Position numbers and translations under genes: made by a program
Shown: in pieces, positions 1-9,515 of the stretch
Numbering within the stretch: the first letter of the stretch is position 1
Layout of the letters: each line of letters begins with the position of its first letter
DNA from: Lenisia limosa
Taxonomy: Eukaryota; Breviatea
NCBI GenBank assembly: GCA_001655205.1
Contig: LPNZ01005678.1
Location: 1 to 26,854 of the forward strand
DNA: 26,854 nt
Direction of reading: 5' to 3'
Notes under the pieces: model-generated
Told to the model about the DNA's origin: nothing
What the model saw: the letters and a program-made list of their open reading frames with translations, nothing else
Database searches by the model: none

Positions 1-121
1 GAGGGGGATGGGGTGAGAGCAGAACAATACACTATATAAAATCTCAAAGTTATAAACCAAGATCCCTCCACTGATCTAAACACCTCATCACAGGGTTTGA
101 AAACTCAAACATTCCTACCAA

Positions 122-166
122 CACCGAGTAAGATTTGACAATACACCAGAGTAAGATTTGACAATA
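122..166. repeat. Two-copy tandem repeat, 22/23 bp, in the striatin intron
   Basis: The units at 122-143 and 144-166 both carry GAGTAAGATTTGACAATA and differ by one inserted A. They lie in the presumed last visible striatin intron and look like a simple local duplication. Confidence 0.8.
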
Positions 167-188
167 GAGCCCCCAGCAGTTCACCTAC

Positions 189-2467
189 TTTTTACCGCCG
201 CCGACTCCAATGTTGATTGTGCTCCACACTTTGACGGTGCAATCGTCGCTACCTAATGGGGTTGGACAACATGACAAGGCTATCAAAGGCAAGGACAATA
301 TCGCTATTTATCGCAGATTGGTCGATGTTGAAATTAAGACACGGACCTGAAACAAGGAAGGGCTCCTGTGGGTGGAAGGAAACACTCCTGATTTGGTCGA
401 AGTGCGAACGTAACGTCCACCTTGGCTTCCAAAGCTTTCGCCCACTAATCTCGCTGACCTTGCTCTACAAAGTAATCATCCAGCCAAGGCAACAAGCCTA
501 CTAACCTGGCGTGAAACGGTTCCAACTTTGACACCGGCCAGTTCACCAAGATCTTCAGTGCTCTTAGGCATCAGTCAAAGTATTATGTTTTCTCGGCGCT
601 GTTGCCTTTTCATTCCAGACTTGAAAGATTGAAGAAGGCCTACCTTATTTTCCTCGATGTTGTTCAAAGAAACAGGCTCTGCCTCAGGCGTTTTGGGAGC
701 AGGAATCGCAGCATCCGCTTGTTCTTCCTGAGGGGGGGGGGGTAAAATTGGAAAATTTATGAAACAAAAAAAGCACAAATCAACTCTGTTGGCTGATAAC
801 ACATAAGCGTTGATAACAACAAAACTAACAAAGCCGAGGCCAGTCGNNNNNNNNNNNNNNNNNAAATTGGAAGTCAGAAGGCAATATATGGAATATGGAA
901 GGGTTTGAGACATACCATCTGAATCTGTGACATCATTTTCTTCATATCCTTCGCATTGAATGCAGCAGGGTCCTTCTTGAAGAGTCATAACACACAAAAA
1001 GTGAATTACAATGGATTAATAATCATAAAAAGAACGCCAACCTTTTTCTTCTTCTTTTCGCGTTTCCCTCCCTTCATTTTGCCCATTTTCCCTCCCATCT
1101 TGGCCGCCATCATTGCTTCAAGCTGGCATGTAAGTCAAAAAAAAAAACTTCGCTCAGTCATATCTGGGCGATAGTATCCCTTTCTCACCTCTTCGTCAGT
1201 CATTTTCTCAATATCAACGTCTTCCTTAGCCTCTTTAGGAGCGGGTGGCGCTTTCTCTTCCATCTTCTCAACCTTAGGTTCAGGTGCTGGCCCAGGTACA
1301 GGCTCGGGCTTCGGTTCGGGTTTTTGTTTTTTCTCTACCTTCAGCTCAACAGGAGCCACGGTAATCTGTTCGGGTTGGAGGGCAACGGGTTCTAAAACGG
1401 TCATACGAAAGGTTACAACGTTATAAACTATCGTTTCATTCAGGCTTGGCAAACCTTGTGGTGGAGGAAGGGCAGCTGGGATAACTTCAGTTTTGGCTGG
1501 CTGCTGCACAATTTCAGTAGGTGTTTTTCTTATTTGTACCAAAAAAACTCGGACCATAAAAAGGCACATCAGTAATACAAAAACCATTGTCGAACCATGT
1601 ATACCTGAACGGGGAGGGCCTGGGGGGGAGGGAGGTCGGCACTAGAGATGTGACGGGTTTTTAATATCATTTTTAAAGACTCCATTTTCTATTCTGGTAT
1701 GATATTTGTGAATGGATTGAGGACTCAGTCATACCGGGGTTGTGAAAGGGCAACAACAGGGGTGAATGGGACAACCTGCGATGTTAAAGATTCAAAGTGA
1801 AGGTCAGAAAAGTCACTTCGTTCGTACCTGATCAAGGTATGACTGAAGTACTGATATTGTTTTCTTTGTGCTCTCAGAATGTGCCGCTGAACCTGCGGAA
1901 TAAACCTCTTAGACTGTCAAGAAAAAGGGGAAAACAAACTTAAGCAATGGAAATTCAAGAATAGCGAATAGCGTACTTACAATCACATAAAACAAAAACT
2001 CACTTGATTCAGAAAACTCTTTTCTGGCAGTGGAGGCATCAACACAAGAGGATTGCATTTCAACATTCTTGGATCTGGGAAGGTGAACGGGAAACAAAGG
2101 GAAGTGCAAAGATTTCAGCATGAATCTCCATATCTTACCTTTCTTGCCGAAGGGCATATTCTAGCATCCTGACACGTCGAAGAAGGTCTCTCCTCAAATT
2201 GAGATGCCCCTTTTTCTCTCCTTCAAGAGTTGTGATTCGTTTCTATAATATTTAAAAACTATTTAGAAGAATACTGGCTGTGAAACAGCTCCAAAAAGAC
2301 CTTCTTACGTTAAGAAAATTTCTTTCGGCAGTCCACTGAGCCTTTTCAATCTCAAAACTTCTCATTTGCTGTCTCAAAAAGTCCAGAGCCTCAGTGATCT
2401 GGAGCGGAGGATTCCTCTCTGGAGGGACCATCTCCATCGCCTCAGGGCGGGCAGGAGCTGGAAGCAT
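189..2467 (-). CDS. STRN: Striatin (scaffold subunit of STRIPAK phosphatase complexes), 3' end off window
   Basis: Striatins are B-type PP2A regulatory scaffolds that hold kinases and phosphatases together in STRIPAK. Exon 1 (2309-2467) starts at ATG 2467 and carries the striatin coiled-coil signature ALDFLRQQMRSFEIEKAQW. Exon 2 (2139-2242) continues it with the basic heptads KRITTLEGEKKGHLNLRRDL and VRMLEYALRQER. Further exons are 2004-2074, 1828-1892, 1735-1775, a 15-nt microexon 1605-1619, 1189-1528, 1042-1122, 916-975, 644-727, 506-562, 347-464 and 189-252; all phases agree. The 1189-1528 exon encodes a Pro/Lys/Glu-rich linker. Exon 506-562 has the family motif DLGELAGVKV, and 347-464 plus 189-252 give the first WD repeat (TLRSHFDQIRSVSFHP, then DDCTVKVW). 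At 189 the frame meets either a TAG (185-187) or a donor GTAGGTGA. Since striatins carry about seven WD repeats, I infer the gene continues to the left. It is divergent from the membrane-protein gene at 2798. Confidence 0.86.
732..742 (-). repeat. C11 tract forming a striatin 3' splice site
   Basis: On the gene strand the sequence reads TTTTA-C11-TCAG and then exon GAAGAACAAG at 727. The C-run is the pyrimidine tract. Confidence 0.85.
847..863. other. Assembly gap (17 N) in a striatin intron
   Basis: The gap lies in the intron between exons 916-975 and 644-727. Phases on both sides are 0, so no coding sequence need be missing. Confidence 0.95.
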
Positions 2468-2797
2468 TATTCTCTAGTATGTATATACGTGCTAATTCCT
2501 TTATTCTCCAATGGATTTTCAGCAAATTTTCAGTGTTTCAAAAAAAGAAAAACTTAAATACATTACGTCAACGCCAAACTGAGTGTAAATATGGGGGTGG
2601 CTGATTCATGGGGTGTATATAGGTATGGGCCGGAAATTTAAAAAGGCACATGGATATATACACCAAGGTCAATTAGACATTATAGTGACAAAGTGGTGAC
2701 AGATGATGATGTAAGATTACACGTTATTAGATATAAGAACGAGTTTTTATTGAAAATGTTTACGAGTTCCAGAGTTGTTTGAAGATATAGTGGCATT
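2468..2797. promoter_or_regulatory. Divergent intergenic region between striatin and the TRP-like gene
   Basis: These 330 bp separate two head-to-head start codons and contain no convincing ORF. A perfect 10-bp inverted repeat, GGTGTATATA at 2612-2621 and TATATACACC at 2655-2664, lies near the middle with a 33-bp spacer. Each arm contains a TATATA core, so the pair could supply a TATA-like element to each gene. This is inference; no transcription start can be read from the sequence. Confidence 0.45.
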
Positions 2798-5729
2798 ATG
2801 TGCCTAAAATGGCTCTTGTTACTTTTATGTGTCCTAGGCGTACAGGCATTACGTTCGTTTGACGGCAACTATTTTTGTAACGCTGACCACGTAGGAAAGC
2901 CTGATATCTCACAATCCCACCTCTACCCTCTATCTTCGACTATAAGTATCGGAAACATTGTCAAATTCGGTTGGTGTTCTTTTGGCCCATATTTCATTTC
3001 TAACCTGTATTTAGAGTGGGAAGCGGTTTCCTCTGATGGAAACACTTTTATCATCACAGAAGTTGACTTTGAGGAAATAACCAGCGTCTCTATTGACAAG
3101 GTTTGCCCTCCCCCCTCCTAAATGTATCTGATCATTGAAACCTTTTCTTCATTTTGCCTCGCTTCCTTTACTCAATTGCATTATATTACGAACAGGTGGA
3201 TATTTTCCTGAAGCATAATTTGAGCAGGCTATTTTCCTGAACGCTGACCTCTCTTAGCGTTTGAATGACCTCAACCTTGCTGGCTGGCAGTTGTCTGTTT
3301 CCGGCGATGCTGAGTTTAATCTCGAAATGGCCACTGATAGGTAGCCGGGGCGATAGGGAGAAGGATGGCAATCTATCCTCGGAAATGGACTTGTTTAGTG
3401 TGATGCAAAGATTGGAGCTGAACAAGAAGACATTCATTGGCCGCCCTGCATCTGATTTCACTCTCTAGCCAAGGCAACTTCCAGGCCCAGTTTATTCCAC
3501 CGTTTGCAGGGACGTTTAATGTCCAGCTGAGCAGTTATGGTAATGACTCCACCCCAATGTCCATTATCAAGGCGGATAGAGGTGGGTGCTGTTGCTGACG
3601 TTCTTCCCACTGGCAGCTTCTCTTACCCTTTAGATTCAAGCACAATGAACACTGTGTACCTCTTCTTGGTTATCATCTTGCCATCAGCGTCCATCGCGCT
3701 GCTTCTCACCATGTTCCTGACTTTAAGCCATCCCAGAAGACCGCAGCTCTATGTGTCGGATTTCCTTTGGGTAAGCTAACACTTCAAGAATGATTTTGTT
3801 TTTATCATTTCTCATCTTGCAGGGAGCCACCATGTGTGTTGTGATGTTCACTCTTGCCTTTTCAATGTGGGTAGTGTTGATGGATACAAAAAAATGGGGC
3901 CTTTGTTGTTGCTGACGCTGTAGCCCTTCAAATGGCGTGCCTGTGGAGCATTTGAGCGCCACCTCCTGTGTTGCACGCATCATTTGGGGCGCTTTCGATT
4001 ACGGCAACCTCCCAGGAGATGGTCAGTTCTTTTGCCATCATTAACTTTCTTCAGAACTGTGTGAGGAGAGGGAATCGCACGGTCTGAGTACCATCATCCC
4101 AGCACTGGGCGTTCGCCACCCTGACAAGGCCGTTTTCTCAAGTGCCAGTCTGGGGGGGGGGGTCCTATACAATTTGCCTCTTTTCTAGGTTTGACCCTTC
4201 AGCCTCCTTGGTTCTATGCTGCTTCGCCATCCTCTTTGTGGGCTTTGTTGCCACGCTCGTGATGTCAGCCATTGTGTCGACTCGGGGGCAGGAAGCGAAT
4301 GGACGAGTTGTGCGGATCAGAGGAATAGGGTGGGTTTTGCGGAGGCAGTCTTATGCTTTAGAATGATCTTAACCACGATTGTGCGGATGATCACTTTGAT
4401 CCATCCCGTTGTGTCAATGTTGGCGGCTTTCTCCATTACAATTTCGAAGGACAACCCATTCTATTTATCTCTTACTATTTACGTAAGAGGGAGATGGTTT
4501 AGTTCAAGAAGGTTTTACTAATGCGGATTCTGACGTTTTAGATTGTCTTTGGACTGGGCTTTTTGCTTTTTGCGTTTCTTCAAAGAAAGAAGTTCTCCCT
4601 AGATGATAGTGCACAGGCCCCGTGTTCTCCAGGTACCTAATCAATAATCTGTTTTGGCAACATTTGACTCATTCCCAGTGCTGATTCGCCCTGAGAGTAC
4701 CCAAGTCTCCCCTGTCATATCCCCACTTACTTCAATCCCACCCCTCAGGTTTGCCCTTTACAGCTTTTTTTTTTCTTATACNNNNNNNNNNNNNNNNNNN
4801 NNNNNNNNNNNNNNNNNNNNNNNNNNNNNNNNNNNNNNNNNNNNNNNNNNNNNNNNNNNNNNNNNNNNNNNNNNNNNNNNNNNNNNNNNNNNNNNNNNNN
4901 NNNNNNNNNNNNNNNNNNNNNNNNNNNNNNNNNCGTTCAGTGCAAGTACAACAACAAGCCACTCTTCCATTATTGGACCAAGTTCTATCAAAATCTCAAA
5001 AGCTGTTCCAAGGTGGTGGTGGGGGGTAATTTGGTTGGTTAATAATAAAAGGCCTAGTGGCTTTGTAATCAGCTTCTCTCGGATACCATAGGACACTACT
5101 GTATTTATTCCCTATGTTTCGCTTTATCTCACTACCTAGTCGGCCAAGCAGCATAAACGGCCTGTGTTTGTGGTACCGAGCTCATGAGGGTCCGCAGCCC
5201 GCAACCACCATTTTCGTCAATCTCTTTCTTGCCAGGTGGTTTGGACTGCCTTACTGCTGTCAATTTTCCCGCGTTGGCATCTTACTGCTGTAGTATCATT
5301 GGGTTCTTGCAAACGGGTTCGACAATGTTGGTCGCCTTATCATGCCTCCTCACAACGGTATGCCTTGGGACTCTTTTGCTCAGTTGTTTCCTGGTGACAT
5401 CTTAATCACTGTTCAGAGTGCATACATGGTTCATCTACTGGTCAACTCCTCCTACGCGGCACAGTCACGTCTGTTGATCGAAATGACTGGTTGGCAAGGC
5501 TTCCATGGAGCTTTACTGTGTTTTTGTTCATTCCTTAGTTCGCGTCACCTTTTGCGTGTGCGTTACGACTGTTCTCCTTCTGTGCGACACAGACCCGACT
5601 TCCGGCACGGCTGACTGGACCGTTTTCATTACCGTCATCATCACCTTGGCTGCCTACATAGGGTGAGTGCTTCAGCCCGACAGCTGCTCTGACATTATAG
5701 TTTGCTCTTTGCGTTCTTCCAGGCAGTGA
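2798..5729 (+). CDS. Secreted-ectodomain multi-pass membrane protein, TRP-like (Flc/Pkd2-type layout)
   Basis: ATG 2798 opens a signal peptide (MCLKWLLLLLCVLGVQA) followed by a beta-rich ectodomain of about 150 residues over exons 2798-3100, 3258-3340 and 3469-3581. Membrane segments follow: VYLFLVIILPSASIALLL (3634-3770), MCVVMFTLAF (3823-3866), LVLCCFAILFVGFVATLV (4189-4329), a segment in 4362-4482, and IVFGLGFLLFAFL (4542-4632). After a Ser/Pro-rich stretch and the gap at 4782-4933, exons 5140-5235, 5294-5357, 5417-5489 and 5539-5662 add three more (SIIGFLQTGSTMLVALSCL, VRVTFCVCVTTVLLL, WTVFITVIITLAAYIG). The chain then closes with a stop at 5727-5729. An ectodomain followed by many TMs resembles fungal ML/TRP-like proteins (Flc, Pkd2), but no diagnostic motif proves this. 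The exon 4055-4161 to 4189 junction is out of phase by one base within a G11 tract. It is also possible that the exons from 5140 on form a separate gene. Confidence 0.6.
4152..4162 (+). repeat. G11 tract at an exon/intron boundary of the TRP-like gene
   Basis: The run is followed by GTCCTATAC and 20 nt later by TTTTCTAG. With the printed G count, the flanking exons are out of phase by one base. Confidence 0.8.
4782..4933. other. Assembly gap (152 N) inside the TRP-like gene
   Basis: The gap follows a T-rich stretch after the phase-2 donor at 4749 and hides at least one splice junction. The frame on the far side (exon fragment near 4941-5026, with a Gln-rich stretch ending in Gly) therefore cannot be fixed. 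Confidence 0.95.
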
Positions 5730-5941
5730 AGCCCCATTTGCACAACACGCTTGCCTCTCGTCGTCTTGAGCGTGCACGCAAACAGCGCACGCGAAACCCC
5801 CACACGCTTCCTTCGGTCACCTTGGCTCCCCTTGCAGGATGTTGGTTGTGGATAGTAACCCCTTGTGACCTCTTTTTGCGCTCGAATTCTTGTGACCCCA
5901 CAGCCTCATCCCCCGGGCCTCGACGACAACTGTTGTCAACT

Positions 5942-8900
5942 ATGTCCTTGGTGAGCCATTTTGCTATATATGTGGTTTTTGTCTTAATACCAACGTTGCG
6001 TGTTTCACCCAACATCTGACTCCGCTCTAGGAAGCTGGCGAAGGAGCCCAGCGTCCCGATGGGGTGTCCACTCTTGATATGCCTGGGGTAAGCGCATGGC
6101 TTTTTTAATTCATGGTTGTGGCAAATATCTCATCACATATTGCAGCCCAAGAGCAGCCCTTCATCAAGACGGTCATCTCGACAAAGCGGAAATCTCAACA
6201 TTCCTGAAGCCCATTTACGCCGTGCCAAGCTGCAGGTGTGTGGCCAGTGACTCCCTTACCTTCTGTTCTTATTTTACCAATCAAGGCTTTTTCGGATGTG
6301 ATTAGCAAGGTTCTTCCCGACATCTATATTTCGGGAGAAAAGGTTTGCTGAGATAACGGCTTGTATTTGTCTGTGTTATTAATTATGTTACCAACTTATT
6401 TCGTGCAGCCTACAAGCCGCATGCAGTCGCTCGACCAACATGGTATCAAAACTATCCTCAACTGTGCATCATCCCTATTACGGAACCACTTCCCTCTCTC
6501 CTACACCTACCACGTAAGCCCTAAGTGTTACCATTCACCATTCACAACACAGACCCTCCATCTCCACGACACTCCTGATGACGACCTTATCGCTGTTATT
6601 CCAACTGCCATTTCCTGGATTGAAGTATGACGAGATCTAATCCCCCCCCCCCCTTACCATGTAGTCTGCNNNNNNNNNNNNNNNNNNNNNNNNNNNNNNN
6701 NNNNNNNNNNNNNNNNNNNNNNNNNNNNNNNNNNNNNNNNNNNNNNNNNNNNNNNNNNNNNNNNNNCCATCGTTATTGCCTACGTAATCCTCACCAACAA
6801 ATACGACTATGACGATGCAATGGCTCTCGTAAAAGTCGGCCTATTCAGGACTTGTTTTGGATTTCTGAAATTTACCCTGGTTTTACCTCTTTTCCTCTTG
6901 TAAATACTATCACGTATGTTATCGAGGCGAACTGTCCTCTCACGTCCTCCAGGCGGGCCGACCGATCTGCTCACCCAACCCGGGCTATGTGGCGCAGCTC
7001 ATGTTATGGCGAAGATGGGCCGTGCCGTCTCCTCAAGCTCCCCCCACTCCACCCCTCAGAATATGGATCATGGTGAGCTTACCCTCCAGCAACGTTAGTG
7101 ACATTACAGGCCCCACATTCCCCTCTCTCCCCGCACCATATTGTCGGCTTCCGCATGGACCCAGCCGTCTGCACGTGCTTGGACCCGCGACATGTGTACG
7201 TCATACAGGTCTGTGTTCCTGGGGTGCCAAACTATTCCTCATATTATGGCATGTTCACATTGCTCTTGTTCACCTTTGCAATTGTTTTAACGCGGTAGTC
7301 CCCCACAACTGTTTACGTGTGGGAAGGCAAGCTCTCAACACACTACCACCAAACACGCATGCCTTTCCTGGCCCGTGACACGTGGTTAGCAGCCGGCGGT
7401 ACGATGAAGGAGGTCGAGCAGGCCGTCATTCCTGACTCGCACGGCTTCGACCTGACCGTTCTTCCAACCGAAGACGACATCAAGGAGTGTCTTGATAAGG
7501 CCGTTTTGACACCTGCTTTGACGTGAGGGCTTTTCTTTGTACTCTCTGGTCTTTTTTGTACCTTTTCCCTCTTGCATCATGATGGACAGCACAGTTGTTT
7601 TTTGACGTTTCATTGGGATTGGGGGGGGGGGGTAGCTTTAGTGTGGCAACTATTCTTGGTTGNNNNNNNNNNNNNNNNNNNNNNNNNNNNNNNNNNNNNN
7701 NNNNNNNNNNNNNNNNNNNNTTAATTCAAAAACAGTATTTTACTCCCCCGCCAGACACGCAGCACTTGCCGTCGGCACCGTCCGACACGACACTGAGGTG
7801 CTTATTGCCCGCGCTCAGGCTCTCAAGGTAGGCATGTTTTGGTTCCAATGAAGTGCTAACATTAAAGGGAGGCAAAAAGGCGCGAGCAGCACAACTTGAA
7901 CTCGAGAAAAACGTACACTTGTCACCTTTTCTTCTTTTTCCTTTTGAATGTTGTTTCACTCTTTAGGCTGTTGCTGTTGATAACAGTGGTGTGCCAGAAA
8001 GCATCTATGGAGGTTTGGACTGGAGAATCAGGATACGATTATTGTTTCGATGCTAATTGCCTCAGGGACACGAGAGTTTATCCCCACACCGTTTGCTGCT
8101 GGGTTGACGCTAGCTTCTTGGGTTGTCGACCGGGAGGGTGAAGTCCTCAAAACGNNNNNNNNNNNNNNNNNNNNNNNNNNNNNNNNNNNNNNNNNNNNNN
8201 NNNNNNNNNNNNNNNNNNNNNNNNNNNNNNNNNNNNNGCAATCCTCCTGTGCCTCTTTGATGTGAAGCAAAGTCCTAACCTTCATATCAGGACGGAGTGG
8301 CAAGATACTACGGATACAAAGCTACTGCAGTACATCACAAGATGCGCCCAGTTCACTGACACTTCGCAGGAGGAGCAGGTGAGTAACTTAGTGTTTTCTT
8401 CAATATGTCTTCATATTTGTCGTTTTTTAGGGAAACTTTTAGTTTTCTTCAACATGCCTTCACATTTGTCATTGTTTTGGAAAACTTATCGTTTTCTTCA
8501 ACATCGCTTCACATTTTTCATTATTTAGGATGTCGTTGCGGTATCTCCAAATGAGTCTGACGTTCTTCAGCTCAAAGTAAGCCTTACCCACCCTCGCAAT
8601 ATTGACCCACAGTACCCTCTGCTCTTCGAGTATCCTTCGTGTGAGGCTCTTCCGCTCTTCGATTCTGATGACCTTCTACCGGACCAAACATTCATCCTGG
8701 TGACTGATGGGTTGGGGGAGTAGTTTCAAAATGGTGTGGTTATGGATATGATTTCTTTTGATTTGTTTTGACGGCTTCGGTCAGATACAGCTTTAGTCAA
8801 TTATTATTTCACCCTCTTTTTTCTCACCTCTCAGGCCGGTGTACCATGTCTGGGTCGGGGAGGATTGGGCAGGTGATGAAATCTGGGTGGGTGGCTGGTG

Positions 8901-9108
8901 CAACTTGAGAGGATGATTACATCACTAACACCAATAACATGTCCAGTCTGCGTTTGCGCCCGAGGCCGTTCTGGGCCTTTGCGAGAGCCAAGGACTGGAA
9001 CCCGGCTTGGTCGAGGTCATATTCGGCTCCGAAGGTAGGTTGTTGTCTGTTCTTCCTTCTAACCTTTTAGAACCGGATTCTTTTTGGGAGTTTTTTGTTA
9101 ACGGTTAA
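5942..9108 (+). CDS. MAP-kinase-phosphatase-like dual-specificity phosphatase with gelsolin-like repeats (plant MKP1-type)
   Basis: Exons 5942-5950, 6031-6087, 6146-6235, 6286-6342, 6409-6513 and 6553-6624 splice in phase. They encode a Ser/Arg-rich leader (KSSPSSRRSSRQSGN) and then the DUSP fold: VISKVLPDIYISGEK, GIKTILNCASSLLRNHFP and the HDTPDDD motif that holds the general-acid Asp. The Cys-x5-Arg loop falls in the gap 6670-6766. The domain resumes with SIVIAYVILTNKYDYDDAMA and GRPICSPNPGYVAQL (exons to 6834 and 6953-7072). Exons 7110-7208 and 7299-7522 give a gelsolin-like unit (PRHVYVIQ then SPTTVYVWEG). Exons 7755-7827, 7868-7912, 7967-8012 and 8066-8154 encode a linker. Exons 8291-8378, 8529-8710, 8835-8886, 8947-9034 and 9071-9108 give a second unit (LLFEYPSCEALPLFDSDDL, VYHVWVGEDW, EEPDSFWEFF). 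DUSP plus gelsolin homology is the known plant MKP1 arrangement, so MAPK dephosphorylation is inferred. An upstream in-frame extension from 5702 is open but unlikely. Confidence 0.84.
6642..6653 (+). repeat. C12 tract in a phosphatase-gene 3' splice site
   Basis: C12 precedes TTACCATGTAG in the 40-nt intron 6625-6664, again acting as the pyrimidine tract. It lies 16 nt before a gap. Confidence 0.85.
6670..6766. other. Assembly gap (97 N) over the phosphatase active site
   Basis: The exon before the gap ends Glu-Ser-Ala and the exon after resumes Ser-Ile-Val-Ile-Ala. That is exactly where a DUSP carries its His-Cys-x5-Arg-Ser loop, so about 30 residues including the catalytic Cys and Arg are hidden. 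Confidence 0.95.
7621..7632 (+). repeat. G12 tract in a phosphatase-gene intron
   Basis: It lies mid-intron, 30 nt before the gap at 7663. Confidence 0.85.
7663..7720. other. Assembly gap (58 N) in a phosphatase-gene intron
   Basis: The gap begins 30 nt after a G12 tract and lies in the intron from donor 7523 to acceptor 7754. The flanking exon phases (2 then 1) join cleanly, so no coding sequence need be missing. Confidence 0.9.
8155..8237. other. Assembly gap (83 N) in the phosphatase gene
   Basis: The exon from 8066 (GG then TREFIPTPFAAGL and ASWVVDREGEVLK) runs into the gap, and the next clear exon starts at 8291 in phase 2. The missing donor lies in the gap. The 8238-8290 stretch before the acceptor looks intronic. 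Confidence 0.9.
8393..8528 (+). repeat. Intronic tandem repeat, 49-bp unit, 2.8 copies, ending at the 3' splice site
   Basis: Units at 8393-8441 and 8442-8490 (49 bp each) and 8491-8528 (38 bp, truncated) all begin GTTTTCTTCAA and share TTCA(C/T)ATTT. The array fills most of the intron 8379-8528. The last copy supplies the functional acceptor CATTATTTAG at 8528, and copy 1 holds a similar CGTTTTTTAG at 8421-8430. Confidence 0.88.
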
Positions 9109-9127
9109 TGTTCGTTTCATGTTTTTA

Positions 9128-9138
9128 GGGGGGGGGGG
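9128..9138 (+). repeat. G11 tract just past the phosphatase stop
   Basis: It lies 19 nt after the stop codon, in the presumed 3' UTR, preceded by TTTTTA. Confidence 0.85.
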
Positions 9139-9238
9139 TTCTTGTATTATGTTAATCTCTGTTCGAGACAATCCGAAGAGACCAAGAGGACAACAATGGG
9201 GAAAGATGTACATGTATATTTGAATAGCAATATCAAAA

Positions 9239-9244
9239 AATAAA
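9239..9244 (+). terminator. Candidate poly(A) signal of the phosphatase gene
   Basis: AATAAA lies 131 nt past the phosphatase stop codon on the same strand, a reasonable 3'-UTR distance. A single hexamer is weak evidence. Confidence 0.35.
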
Positions 9245-9515
9245 CTGCTTAAACGTTACAATTAAATGTTAAATAAGACATCAGGGAACACTAAACTTTC
9301 ACAGCGTTAGTGTTGCATGGTGGGCTGTCCAGGGTTGTGGCAATGCTCATTTCTGACATTCGTTGTCGTTCCTTTTCATCCCGTTCTTGGTCGCTTGCGT
9401 CCGCTAAATCATAAGCCTGAAGAAACACCTTGCTTTGCCTCTCCCACCCCTCCCCCTCTCTCACATTTGTTTTGTTCACTGGGGACTGACTAAATGGATA
9501 AGCCAAGGGGTGGTA

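Larger units (their letters stand above)
9109..9515. other. Intergenic region between convergent phosphatase and REJ-receptor genes
   Basis: These 407 bp lie between the two stop codons. They contain a G11 tract (9128-9138), a plus-strand AATAAA (9239-9244) and, on the minus strand, an open stretch 9291-9416. That stretch (AYDLADASDQERDEKERQR onward) looks like a cytoplasmic tail. It could be an alternative last exon of the receptor if its tail were spliced from a weak GTTGGG donor after the Asp-Glu codons; the simpler reading stops at 9516. Confidence 0.5.

Noticed and set aside
256-504. Plus-strand ORF near the left edge
   Set aside because: It overlaps the striatin WD-repeat exons on the other strand and has no recognisable protein features.
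4216-4521. 101-residue alternative frame across membrane exons
   Set aside because: It mixes intron and exon sequence; the other frame gives clean hydrophobic segments with in-phase introns.
5702-6019. ORF with a basic stretch between the membrane protein and the phosphatase, suggesting a fusion
   Set aside because: The membrane-protein chain closes with a stop at 5727 in the phase set by splicing. The phosphatase can start at 5942 with normal downstream exons. Fusion would need an unsupported phase change.
8393-8528. CRISPR-like array
   Set aside because: It has only three contiguous diverged units with no spacers, inside a eukaryotic intron.
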